From Deltaproteobacteria bacterium (GTDB lineage: Bacteria > Desulfobacterota > DSM-4660 > Desulfatiglandales > B25-G16), in assembly GCA_003646875.1 (NCBI GenBank), contig QMLT01000007.1, positions 1-18,051 of the forward strand: a stretch of DNA of 18,051 bases, written 5' to 3'. Positions 1 through 7,169 of this stretch are shown here, one piece after another (within the stretch, counting starts at the first letter, position 1; each line of letters begins with the position of its first letter). The notes under the pieces are model-generated. The model made no database searches. It was not told where the DNA came from and saw only the letters and a program-made list of their open reading frames with translations. Both the position numbers and the translations under genes were made by a program.

Positions 1-243
1 GTCCCTGAGGAAAACTTAAGATATACTGTATTAATGAAATACAATGATATAGTTTCTATCAGGCAGAAGCTGGGTGAAGATAGTGATATTGCTGGAGTGA
101 TTTTGGATCCTCATATGAGTATGGGAGGGCTTTTTCCGGCGGGTTCCGAATACATAAGGGAGGTAAGAAAGTTGACGAAGGAGCGTGACGTTGTTTTGAT
201 ATTTGACGAACACGCATGGCCTTTCGGCCACAACGAAGGATGA
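1..243 (+). pseudogene. HemL-like class III aminotransferase, truncated fragment
   Basis: The reading frame is open from the left edge, so the N-terminal part lies outside the window. The roughly 80 visible residues match the middle of PLP-dependent class III aminotransferases of the glutamate-1-semialdehyde aminomutase type: a VPEEN...YND segment, then AGVILDPHMSMGG (the usual A-x-V-I-x-E-P stretch), then a helix leading to LIFDE, the family's conserved aspartate strand that contacts the PLP ring nitrogen. After LIFDE the protein leaves the family pattern (HAWPFGHNEG) and stops. The Schiff-base lysine and the whole C-terminal domain, which would follow, are missing. I infer a gene broken by the mobile-element debris immediately downstream, so it is probably inactive. 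The exact subfamily (HemL or another class III enzyme) cannot be fixed from this piece. Confidence 0.7.
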
Positions 244-268
244 AAGTAGTTGAGTAGTAAAGACCTTA

Positions 269-286
269 ACTTTAGGCACTTTCATA
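269..286. repeat. ACTTTAGGC nonamer repeat, about two units
   Basis: ACTTTAGGC at 269-277 is followed directly by a partial second unit (ACTTTCATA, 278-286). The same 9-base word stands before murC and murB. Here no gene starts downstream on the + strand, so it appears as a loose repeat between the aminotransferase fragment and the decayed transposase. Confidence 0.6.
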
Positions 287-1116
287 TAAATATTTGTTGC
301 GCGTGCCTGGATTTAACTCCTTGTTCTTTCGCCGCCTCTTTCTTTTCCCTGGCCTCTTCAGATCTCCGCCCCTTTGGATCAACCGTATAACTTATACCCA
401 CAATCGCTTCTTTCGTCTTTTGACGTTTTTCTCCTTTTCCTGACCGAGACTGAATCTTAGCTGCTTCGCTTTTGATTACCGGAACACCTTTGCCGTCAAA
501 ACCTATAACCTGTAGCTCTCCTTCACTATCAGGTGTCGGCAGTTCCTTGTTTTTGTAAAATTCATCGTAACTATTCGCAGATCCCCGGTTTACAACCTCT
601 TCAAAGCGGCTCGGGCTTATTCCCGATTTTAATATCCTGTCCAAAGCAACTGATGCTTCTCCAGATGAGTCCCGAATACTTAAAAGATCCATCCATTCTT
701 GAAGTAGGTAGGAGTAAGCTTTCTCCGGAAGATTCGCCTGTGCATCTAGCGCACTCCATCAACGCCATTAGCACGATAGCATGTGCGAGGAACACTAAAT
801 TTGCCAAAAACTGAAAAGTAGTTCTGCCAGAGCAACCTTTTCTCCTTCTTCAAGGCTGTTGTGTCTTTTAATCGTAAAACATCACCTACATCTCCTGCAC
901 CTTTCTCAGCGAAATAGCCTTTTCAGCTATACCAATATCCATTAATCCTGAAAAGGTGGCCTCATCCATTGAATATGCATCCATTGTTTCAGCATTATTC
1001 TTAACAAATTCAAAAAGTTGTTTGACTCCCAATTTTCCTTCAAGTATATTTTTTCTATTGAATATGGTGACATTCTTCCCTCCGGTAGAAATAAATGAGT
1101 TTTTTCCACCAATACC
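282..1116 (-). pseudogene. ISKra4-family transposase, frameshifted and truncated
   Basis: Three consecutive - strand blocks together read as one ISKra4-type transposase. About 1116-918 encodes GIGGKNSF...AYSMDEATFSGLMDIG, the N-terminal segment. After a frameshift near 917, about 916-750 encodes KGAGDVGDVLRLKD...YFSVFGKFSVPRTCYRANGVDGV. After a second shift near 748 with a stop, 748-282 encodes LDAQANLPEKAYSYLLQEWMDLLSIRDSSGEA and then VIGFDGKGVPVIKSEAAK, RSGKGEKRQKTKEA and VGISYTVDPK. The DGKGVP aspartate corresponds to the first acidic residue of the family's catalytic site. The frame leaves the family pattern after about GVKSR and stops at 282, so the C-terminal half with the remaining catalytic residues is absent. 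A stop lies directly upstream of the 1116 end. It is an inactive remnant. No terminal inverted repeats were found. Confidence 0.85.
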
Positions 1117-1180
1117 TTAGAAAATTAGGGTAAGTAAGAATGTCTACCATTATTTTTCCAGTAGTTATTTCTATCGGTTA

Positions 1181-1613
1181 TACCTCGTTCCAGCCTCAAC
1201 GGAAAAAGGTTACACTCAAATGACACAGAAAGCCGCTGCAAGGCTGCTTAAAATCTCAAGGTCAACCCTTTCCGATCTCCTGCATCGCGCTATCATACGT
1301 GATGGCCATAGAATTCGAGGTCTTAAATCTATCGGTGTTGATGAGATTTCTTACTGTAAAAGACATAAATACGCCACCATTGTATACGATCTTGACCGGT
1401 CTTGTGTTCTTTGGCTTTCATATAGCCAAGGCTCTTAACGAGTCTATTGACGAGGTCCGTAAAGAGGAATGGCGAAAGGCCTCCGGAGATGAGCGTAAGG
1501 CCCTTAAGGGACTTCGATGGCTTTTATTTAAGCATTCCTCAAGACGTTCCAAAAAAGACACCCGCATCCATATTCTGTGGGGGGTTTTTGTTAATTGGGA
1601 AATTCGGATATAG
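1181..1613 (+). pseudogene. ISL3-family transposase with internal deletion and frameshift
   Basis: The first block (from about 1181; ATG at 1220) reads EKGYTQMTQKAAARLLKISRSTLSDLL, a helix-turn-helix, then GVDEISYCKRHKYATIVYDLDRSCVLW. The DEIS and HKYATIVYDLD pattern is that of ISL3 transposases and includes the first catalytic aspartate. At about 1412-1416 the reading jumps to the +1 frame with FHIAKALNESIDEVRKEEWRKASGDERKALKGLRWLLFKH, another ISL3 hallmark. In the family these segments are separated by several tens of residues that carry the second catalytic aspartate. Here they touch, so that stretch is deleted. The C-terminal domain with the catalytic glutamate is also missing, since the frame stops at 1613. 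It is an inactive remnant on the opposite strand to the ISKra4 relic. The left boundary is approximate. Confidence 0.82.
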
Positions 1614-1630
1614 CCTTTATTTGAAGGCTA
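1611..1630. other. Perfect hairpin after the ISL3 remnant
   Basis: TAGCCTT (1611-1617) and AAGGCTA (1624-1630) form a perfect 7-bp stem around a 6-base loop, overlapping the stop of the ISL3 fragment. The following bases (CAATTACCGTTTTCCC) hold only a short T run, so a Rho-independent terminator is possible but weak. It may also be an inner part of an insertion sequence end. Apart from this hairpin I see nothing in 1614-1720. Confidence 0.35.
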
Positions 1631-1722
1631 CAATTACCGTTTTCCCAAAGAATAAAATTGATTGATTTATCTCCTCCTGCCATCTAATCTTCCTCCCTGG
1701 AAAAAAAATCAGCGGAAGCTAT

Positions 1723-1780
1723 GAAATTTTCAAGAAATTTTCATTTTTTTCTTGACAAAAGGGATTGTTTTGTCTCAAAG
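1723..1780 (+). promoter_or_regulatory. Putative mraZ/dcw promoter with AT-rich upstream repeat
   Basis: A consensus -35 hexamer TTGACA lies at 1752-1757. At the usual 17-base spacing the -10 position would be TCAAAG (1775-1780), a poor match that overlaps the first MraZ box, so the -10 is uncertain. Upstream, GAAATTTTCA occurs twice (1723-1732 and 1734-1743) at an 11-base step, about one helical turn, followed by a T run. This resembles an UP element. It is the only clear promoter-like region before the operon. Confidence 0.5.
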
Positions 1781-1803
1781 TGTCATAAAGTGGTAAAAAG
1801 TGG
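1777..1803 (+). promoter_or_regulatory. MraZ operator: three AAAGTGK boxes at 10-bp steps
   Basis: AAAGTGT (1777-1783), AAAGTGG (1787-1793) and AAAGTGG (1797-1803) are direct repeats separated by 3-base spacers, so all three sit on the same helical face. This agrees with known MraZ binding sites, in which direct repeats recur at a 10-bp period. The array starts at the expected -10 region and ends 9 bases before the mraZ ATG, over its only Shine-Dalgarno-like sequence (GTGGGA). The layout implies autoregulation of the cluster by the MraZ encoded directly downstream. Confidence 0.85.
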
Positions 1804-1812
1804 GACAAATAT

Positions 1813-2271
1813 ATGGAAAATCCTGTAAATTACCTTTTTGAGGGCAGATCAAGACATTCACTTGATGAAAAGGGAAGATTGGCTATTCCAGCCCGTTTTA
1901 AGGAAATTTTGAAAAGAAAAGCTGATTCATCTCTTGTTGTTACCAATCTTAATAATTGTTTAGTGGCCTTTGCAAGGGATGATTGGCAGAAAATAAAAGC
2001 GAGGGCAGTAAATCTTCCGCTCTTTGATTCTGCGGCAAATATCTACATCCGGTATTTTATATCTGGCGCTATAGAGTGTCCCTTAAAACAGGGCAGGATT
2101 TTGATTCCTTCAAACCTGAGGGAGTTGGCCGGATTAAATAAAGAGGTAGTGTTAGTGGGTCATTTAACCAGGTTTGAAATCTGGGATAAGGCCAAGTGGG
2201 ATGAAGAGTTCGAAAGGGCTAAGAAATCTTTTCCAGAGATAAGTCAATCTCTTTCCGATATGGGAATTTGA
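1813..2271 (+). CDS. mraZ: Transcriptional regulator MraZ
   Basis: This 152-residue protein is the usual length for MraZ and has its duplicated SpoVT/AbrB-like swapped-hairpin fold. The first half carries HSLDEKGRLAIPARFK (residues 15-30) and the second carries QGRILIPSNLRE (93-104); these two DEKGR/GRxxIP signatures define the family. MraZ forms ring-shaped oligomers that bind direct repeats in its own promoter and control dcw transcription. The three boxes just upstream fit that role. The ATG at 1813 is preceded by GTGGGA, a weak ribosome site inside the third box. It is the first gene of the cluster and ends 12 bases before rsmH. Identification is certain. The sign of regulation (repressor in well-studied species) is carried over from the family. 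Confidence 0.97.
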   Translation: MENPVNYLFEGRSRHSLDEKGRLAIPARFKEILKRKADSSLVVTNLNNCLVAFARDDWQKIKARAVNLPLFDSAANIYIRYFISGAIECPLKQGRILIPSNLRELAGLNKEVVLVGHLTRFEIWDKAKWDEEFERAKKSFPEISQSLSDMGI

Positions 2272-2283
2272 TAGGGGGAGAAG

Positions 2284-3228
2284 ATGGCAATTTCTCATCA
2301 ACCGGTAATGGTTGATGAGGTTATTCAGTATCTGATTACTATTCCTGAGGGGATATATGTTGATGGGACAGTGGGCACTGGCGGACACAGTCTGGAGATT
2401 TGTAAAAGGATAGCCCCAAAAGGAAAGCTGATTTGCTTGGATATTGATAGTTCATCAATACAGTTAGCCAGGGAAAGGCTTTCTCCTTTTGGAGACAGGG
2501 TCAAAATAATCAAGGAAAGTTACGTTGCTTTAGATAGGCTACTTAAAAGAATAGGAATTGATAGGGTAAACGGAATTTTATTAGATCTTGGTTTGTCGTC
2601 CTATCAGTTAGAGTCGGCCGGCAGGGGTTTTAGTTTTATAAAGGATGAGCCTTTGGATATGAGAATGGACGAAGCCAGGGGTGTAACAGCCAGTGAATTA
2701 GTGAATACTCTTTCCGTTGAAGGGCTGCAGGAGCTTCTCCGGGTTTATGCTCAGGAGAGATGGGCCAAGCGGATCGCCCGGGCTATCGTTGAAGAGAGGC
2801 GAAAAGGGCCTATAACTTCAAGCCGTCAATTAGCCCTGCTTATTGAAGCTAGTATTCCTGCTAAATATCGTCCTCGGAAAAGACATCCCGCTACCAGGAC
2901 CTTTCAGGCGCTCAGGATAGCTGTTAATGGGGAGCTGGAAAATATAGCTGATTTTTTAGAGAAATGTCCTTCACTGCTTGTTAAAGGGGGAAGGGTGGTG
3001 GTGATATCGTATCATTCATTGGAGGATAGGCTTGTTAAACAGGCTTTTCACCAAAGAAAGAAAGAAAACATATCTCCTCGAAAGCTCCCTGTTTTTCCTG
3101 ACGCTAATCCTTCCCTTATGACGGCCTTAAACAGAAAAGGACTTAGGCCTGGCCATATGGAAGTGAATGTCAACCCAAGAGCCAGAAGCGCTATAATGAG
3201 AGTGGCAGAAAGAACTTACAATGAATAA
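2284..3228 (+). CDS. rsmH: 16S rRNA (cytosine-1402 N4)-methyltransferase RsmH
   Basis: RsmH (MraW) transfers a methyl group from S-adenosylmethionine to N4 of C1402 in the decoding centre of 16S rRNA. The 314-residue length is typical. It opens with HQPVMVDEVI, followed by the SAM-binding loop DGTVGTGGHS (residues 27-36). GILLDLGLSSYQL begins at residue 97, then EPLDMRMD, ATRTFQALRIAVN and the C-terminal ISYHSLEDRLVK, all family signatures. A strong AGGGGGAG ribosome site lies a few bases before the ATG. The gene follows mraZ by 12 bases and its last 8 bases overlap ftsL, so translation is likely coupled. As in most bacteria it travels with the dcw cluster although it acts on ribosomes rather than on the wall. 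Confidence 0.97.
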   Translation: MAISHQPVMVDEVIQYLITIPEGIYVDGTVGTGGHSLEICKRIAPKGKLICLDIDSSSIQLARERLSPFGDRVKIIKESYVALDRLLKRIGIDRVNGILLDLGLSSYQLESAGRGFSFIKDEPLDMRMDEARGVTASELVNTLSVEGLQELLRVYAQERWAKRIARAIVEERRKGPITSSRQLALLIEASIPAKYRPRKRHPATRTFQALRIAVNGELENIADFLEKCPSLLVKGGRVVVISYHSLEDRLVKQAFHQRKKENISPRKLPVFPDANPSLMTALNRKGLRPGHMEVNVNPRARSAIMRVAERTYNE

Positions 3229-3508
3229 GAAAAAAAGTGAATCTATAAAATTATTCCATTTTTTTTCAATGATGCTTTTTTTATTTTTATTAGTAGGAAT
3301 TTCTCATGTCTGGGTGAATTCTAAAAGGACACAGATTGGTTATTCATTGAGCCACATAAAGAAGGAGATAGGGCAAATCAGGGAATACAACAGAAAGCTG
3401 AAGCTTGAAATAGCTTCCTTGAAGTCACCTGAAAGTTTGGAAAAGAAGGCAGGTAAAGAATTTGGTTTAAGATATCCACTGCCTAAGCAGATAGTTTTTT
3501 TGCCATGA
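3221..3508 (+). CDS. ftsL: Cell division protein FtsL
   Basis: This small 95-residue bitopic membrane protein has a short basic cytoplasmic tail (MNKKKSESIK), one transmembrane helix (about residues 11-32) and a periplasmic segment that looks like a coiled coil (about 37-66, with regularly spaced hydrophobic residues and EIGQIREYNRKLKLEIASL). It ends in SPESLEKKAGKEFGLRYPLP, the usual FtsL ending. FtsL pairs with FtsB and binds FtsQ to form the complex that activates FtsW/FtsI. Sequence similarity in the family is low, so the call rests on size, topology and position between rsmH and ftsI. It overlaps rsmH by 8 bases and ftsI by 4 (ATGA). No ftsB is seen in the window. Confidence 0.88.
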   Translation: MNKKKSESIKLFHFFSMMLFLFLLVGISHVWVNSKRTQIGYSLSHIKKEIGQIREYNRKLKLEIASLKSPESLEKKAGKEFGLRYPLPKQIVFLP

Positions 3509-5484
3509 AGATAAAAGACAAAAAATGGATAAGGATCAGGATTTATATAACAGGGATATGTTTTTTCCTTGCATTTTGCGTCATTTTTTTACGGGCGTAT
3601 CAACTACAGATTCTTGAAGGGAGCCAGCTTTCATCTCTGGCTAAGAGGGGCTATACAGGAAAGCTTACTCTTATCAGCCAGAGAGGAACCATTTTTGATA
3701 GAAATGGCAAGGAATTAGCGCTCAGCATACAGGTAGATTCACTATGCTGTTATCCAAAAGAGGTAAAAAATAAGACAACAGCCGCAACTCGTCTTGCCAG
3801 TGCCTTAAATTTAGATAAAAGGGATGTGCTAAAAAAATTACATAGTTCTCGTTCCTTTGCGTGGATTAAGAGAAAGGTAACCCCAGAAGAAATTAATAAG
3901 GTTAGGGGGCTTAACATAACCGGAATAGATTTTATCAAGGAGAGCAGGCGTTACTATCCATGCATGGAAACAGGAGCCCACGTTATAGGCTTTGCAAGTC
4001 AGGATAACAAAGGCCTTGAGGGTATAGAATTAGAATATAACAGGTATTTGGAGGGACAGGAAAAAAGGTTTAGCAGGATTCATGATGCCCTCGGCAGGTC
4101 TCTTATTTTTAATGGGCCAAGGATAGAAAGGCAAGATCCCTTTAATCTCATTTTAACATTGGATAAAGATATTAGTTATAAGGCCCGGAAAGCTTTGATG
4201 AAAGCTGTGCGAAGATCAAGAGCGAGGAGTGGTGTATGTATAGTGATGAGGCCTCAGACAGGCGAAATTTTAGCTATGGCAGTGGCGCCAGAGTTTAACC
4301 CAAATATCTTCTGGAAGTACCAACCATATGAGTGGAGGAATAGGGCAATTACTGACTGCTTTGAGCCGGGATCTACTCAAAAGACATTTCTGTTAGCTGG
4401 CGCCTTAGAAGAGGGTGTAGTCAGTCCAGAGACAGTCCTTAATTGTGAAAAGGGAAAGTATGCTATTGGCAGCTTTATTATTCATGATAGCCGACCTTAC
4501 GGGATGTTAAAGGTAAGTGAAATAATTAAATTTTCCAGTAACATAGGGGCAATCAAGATAGGCCAGAGGCTTGGAGCAGAGCGCTTCAACTATTATTTAA
4601 AAAGATTTGGTTTTGGCGAGCAAACAGGGATAGATTTTCCAGGTGAAAGGAAAGGAATCCTAAGACCTATCAGAAATATGAGCCTTGTTGGGAAAAGCAC
4701 CCTCTATTTTGGCCAGGGCATATCGGTCTCCCCTTTGCAATTAGCTATGGCCTTTGGGGCTATAGCTAATGGCGGGCATCTAATGAGGCCCTACATAGTA
4801 AAATCAATAGTTGATCAGAAAGGGAAAGCAATAAGAAATTTTTACCCTTCTATCAGAAGGGATGTCATATCACCTGAAACAGCTGAGAGGGTGCGACGTG
4901 TACTTGAGGGGGTAGTCAGAAAGGATGGAACAGCTCCTGAAGCCGCAATAAAAAAATATTCTGTGGCGGGCAAGACAGGAACTGCTCAAAAGGTTGATCC
5001 GATTAAGAAAACCTATTCGAATAAAAAATTTGTGGCCATCTTCGGCGGTTTTACCCCTTCAGATTCACCTGCTTTAGTCATTCTGGTTGCCCTTGATGAA
5101 CCAAAAGGGATTCCATACGGAGGTGTTGTAGCTGCTCCTGTTTTTAGCGATGTTGGTTACTGGACTCTTAACCACCTTAATATAGCGCCATCGTTCCAGC
5201 CTGAAACTTCCCTGTCTGCTTCGAAAGCGAGAACCTTACGGAAAAATAGGCATGACGCTTCGCATCCTGGAAAAGAGAAAATAATAGCCCTGAGGCCTGA
5301 TTTTCCTGGTTCAATGCCTAATTTAATAGGGCTTGGTGTGAGAGATGTATTAAAGAAAGCAAAACAATTAGGTTTGAGAGTGGTTATTAAGGGAAGCGGT
5401 ATGGTTGTGAAACAAGTTCCAGAAGCTGGCGCACCTTTAACAAAAGATAGGTCACTGACTGTCATATTTAGGCCACCAGTATGA
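3505..5484 (+). CDS. ftsI: Septal peptidoglycan transpeptidase FtsI (class B PBP) with PASTA domain
   Basis: This class B penicillin-binding protein cross-links new septal wall together with FtsW. It has a basic N-terminal tail, one membrane anchor (about residues 13-29), and a PBP dimerisation domain starting with RGTIFDRNGKELA. The transpeptidase domain has all three active-site motifs: S290-T-Q-K293 (acyl-enzyme serine in EPGSTQK), S344-S-N346 and K490-T-G492. After a linker rich in Ser, Lys and Arg (about 570-600), the last 55 or so residues form one PASTA domain (MPNLIGLGVRDVLKKA...VVKQVPEAGAPL). At 659 residues it is longer than enterobacterial FtsI; the PASTA extension is common in Desulfobacterota and in Firmicutes SpoVD-type proteins. 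It overlaps ftsL by 4 bases. Its stop is followed immediately by a heptamer repeat. Confidence 0.96.
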   Translation: MKIKDKKWIRIRIYITGICFFLAFCVIFLRAYQLQILEGSQLSSLAKRGYTGKLTLISQRGTIFDRNGKELALSIQVDSLCCYPKEVKNKTTAATRLASALNLDKRDVLKKLHSSRSFAWIKRKVTPEEINKVRGLNITGIDFIKESRRYYPCMETGAHVIGFASQDNKGLEGIELEYNRYLEGQEKRFSRIHDALGRSLIFNGPRIERQDPFNLILTLDKDISYKARKALMKAVRRSRARSGVCIVMRPQTGEILAMAVAPEFNPNIFWKYQPYEWRNRAITDCFEPGSTQKTFLLAGALEEGVVSPETVLNCEKGKYAIGSFIIHDSRPYGMLKVSEIIKFSSNIGAIKIGQRLGAERFNYYLKRFGFGEQTGIDFPGERKGILRPIRNMSLVGKSTLYFGQGISVSPLQLAMAFGAIANGGHLMRPYIVKSIVDQKGKAIRNFYPSIRRDVISPETAERVRRVLEGVVRKDGTAPEAAIKKYSVAGKTGTAQKVDPIKKTYSNKKFVAIFGGFTPSDSPALVILVALDEPKGIPYGGVVAAPVFSDVGYWTLNHLNIAPSFQPETSLSASKARTLRKNRHDASHPGKEKIIALRPDFPGSMPNLIGLGVRDVLKKAKQLGLRVVIKGSGMVVKQVPEAGAPLTKDRSLTVIFRPPV

Positions 5485-5512
5485 CAATTTAAAATTTAAA
5501 ATTGACAATTGA
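5485..5512. repeat. AT-rich heptamer tandem repeat between ftsI and murE
   Basis: Four consecutive 7-base units fill the gap: CAATTTA, AAATTTA, AAATTGA, CAATTGA. The array begins on the base after the ftsI stop and ends two bases before the murE ATG at 5515. It contains no Shine-Dalgarno sequence, so murE lacks an evident ribosome site. CAATTT and AAATTG within it can form a short inverted repeat. Confidence 0.75.
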
Positions 5513-5514
5513 TT

Positions 5515-7086
5515 ATGAGGCTTAATTACCTATTAAATGGTCAACCTGTCCTGGAACAACATGGAAATGAAAATCTTGAGATCAAAGGGCTGACAGGTGA
5601 TTCTCGGGATGTCAAAAAGGGCTATCTATTTGTTGCTTTGAAAGGGAGCAGTCAGGATGGTCATAAGTATCTGGCTCATGCCGTTCAGAGAGGTGCGTGC
5701 GCATTAGTAGTAGAAAATATTGAAGATCTTTTTAAAAACGTAACTATTGTGAGGCTGCCTGACACAAGGGCTGCGCTTGCTGAGCTGGCTTCCAGGTTTT
5801 ACAATTATCCATCCAAGGATATGAATTTGATAGGCATCACCGGCACTAATGGGAAGACAACAACAAGTTATGTTCTGGAGTCGATATTAAAAGAGGAAGG
5901 AAGGAATGTAGGGGTTATTGGGACTATCAATTATAGATATAAGGGAAAATCTTTTCAGGCATCTTTAACAACGCCTGAATCTATTGATCTGATGAAGATA
6001 ATGGGTGAAATGAGAGATGCTGGCATGACCGATATCATAATAGAGGTTTCATCCCATTCTTTAGAGCAGGGAAGAGTAAGGGGATTGAATTGGTCAAGGG
6101 CGCTGTTTACAAATTTTTCCAGGGATCATCTTGATTACCACTCAACAATGCAAAAGTATTTTAAGGCAAAATCTTTACTCTTTTCTTCATTGAGAGAAGA
6201 AGGAAAAGTAAAGGCAATAATCAATATGGATGACCCAAAGGGGAGGGTGTTAAAAAAAATAACAAAGTCTTCGACTGTGAGTTATGGCCTTGGAGATAAT
6301 TGTTTAATAAGGGCTGCCGATATTAATTTCAGCGCGGAGGGATTACATTTTAGATTGACTACACCAACTGGGGATATACCTATTACATCCACCCTTTTAG
6401 GGCAGGTGAATGTATATAACATACTGGCGGCTGCAGCAGTTGCCTTTAGCCTTGATATAGACCTCAATACTATTTCAAGGGGCATACAAAGGCTTGCATT
6501 TGTTCCTGGCAGACTTCAGCGCGTTGAGAACAAACAAGGACTTTCCATATTTGTTGATTATGCGCACAGCGCCGATGCCTTGAAAAAGGCCCTTCAAACA
6601 TTGAGACAACTTACTAAAGGAAGACTGATCACTGTTTTTGGATGTGGAGGCGACAGGGACAGGGGCAAAAGGCCAGATATGGGTAAAGTAGCAGGTATTT
6701 ATAGTGATTTTGCAATAATCACCTCAGATAATCCACGGGGGGAGAGCCCGGCAAAGATTGCCGATGAGATTGAAACTGGAGTAAAAGAGTCAGGATTAAA
6801 GAGAATTGAATTAGATTTTTCATCTAATAACCCAAGGGGCTATGAAATTATTTTGGACAGAAGAAAAGCGATCCATACTGCTGTTAAAATAGCTAACAAG
6901 GAAGGTGGAGACATTATTTTAATCGCTGGCAAGGGGCATGAAAAATATCAGATTATTGGAGATAGAAAGAGATATTTTAATGATGTAGAGGAGGTAGAGC
7001 TGGCAACAAACAGTTGTATAAGTTCAGCCACCAAGCCCCAAAGGCAAGAAGAAATGATTATGTCTCTTATTAAAGATGATATTTAA
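5515..7086 (+). CDS. murE: UDP-MurNAc-Ala-Glu:meso-diaminopimelate ligase MurE
   Basis: MurE is a cytoplasmic Mur ligase that adds the third stem amino acid with ATP. The three Mur-ligase domains are visible: the UDP-binding N-domain (GDSRDVKKGYLFVALKG), the central ATPase with GITGTNGKTTT (Lys114), and the C-domain with YAHSADAL. D405-N-P-R408 is the motif that marks specificity for meso-diaminopimelate rather than lysine, so the wall is of the Gram-negative DAP type. I chose ATG 5515; a TTG two codons upstream (5509) is in frame but lies in the repeat, and neither has a good ribosome site. The last 25 or so residues (from about TNSCISS) extend beyond the usual family end and are encoded by one arm of the octamer palindrome. 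The 523-residue length is otherwise normal. Confidence 0.96.
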   Translation: MRLNYLLNGQPVLEQHGNENLEIKGLTGDSRDVKKGYLFVALKGSSQDGHKYLAHAVQRGACALVVENIEDLFKNVTIVRLPDTRAALAELASRFYNYPSKDMNLIGITGTNGKTTTSYVLESILKEEGRNVGVIGTINYRYKGKSFQASLTTPESIDLMKIMGEMRDAGMTDIIIEVSSHSLEQGRVRGLNWSRALFTNFSRDHLDYHSTMQKYFKAKSLLFSSLREEGKVKAIINMDDPKGRVLKKITKSSTVSYGLGDNCLIRAADINFSAEGLHFRLTTPTGDIPITSTLLGQVNVYNILAAAAVAFSLDIDLNTISRGIQRLAFVPGRLQRVENKQGLSIFVDYAHSADALKKALQTLRQLTKGRLITVFGCGGDRDRGKRPDMGKVAGIYSDFAIITSDNPRGESPAKIADEIETGVKESGLKRIELDFSSNNPRGYEIILDRRKAIHTAVKIANKEGGDIILIAGKGHEKYQIIGDRKRYFNDVEEVELATNSCISSATKPQRQEEMIMSLIKDDI

Positions 7087-7133
7087 AGAATTATATAATA
7101 ATCTTCGTGCCTTTGAGACTTTGTGGCTGAAAT
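7021..7133. repeat. Octamer-built palindrome spanning the murE end and the murE-murF gap
   Basis: The right arm (7103-7133) is a run of 8-base units: CTTCGTGC, CTTTGAGA, CTTTGTGG, then CTGAAAT. The left arm (7021-7051), inside the murE reading frame, is its reverse complement with the same octamer pattern (CTTCTTGC, CTTTGGGG, CTTGGTGG, CTGAACT on the - strand). The arms match at 26 of 31 positions around an AT-rich centre of 51 bases that holds the murE stop. This looks like a palindromic repeat element rather than a plain terminator, since no T tract follows and the operon continues into murF. Confidence 0.7.
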
Positions 7134-7150
7134 ATTACAAAAAGTGTAAT
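7134..7150. other. Small inverted repeat before murF
   Basis: ATTACA (7134-7139) and TGTAAT (7145-7150) form a perfect 6-bp inverted repeat around 5 bases, directly after the octamer palindrome and 19 bases before the murF ATG. It could be a small operator or hairpin. Nothing in the sequence identifies a binding protein. Confidence 0.35.
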
Positions 7151-7169
7151 CATAACCGACAGTAAGAAA

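Noticed and set aside
240..285. 8-bp inverted repeat ATGAAAGT...ACTTTCAT near the aminotransferase stop
   Set aside because: Short arms around a 30-base loop and no T tract; not convincing as a terminator and explainable by the nonamer repeat on one side.
533..814. Open frame on the + strand through the ISKra4 relic
   Set aside because: It is antisense to the transposase frames, which carry clear family motifs; its own translation resembles no protein family.
5215..5285. Possible small insertion in the ftsI linker (Arg-rich codons, CTTCG words)
   Set aside because: No consistent inverted or tandem repeat could be drawn; variable linkers before PASTA domains are normal.
7141..7147. Single AAAGTGT word like an MraZ box before murF
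   Set aside because: Only one copy, with no 10-bp repeat; MraZ sites need several spaced repeats, and the word occurs easily by chance.
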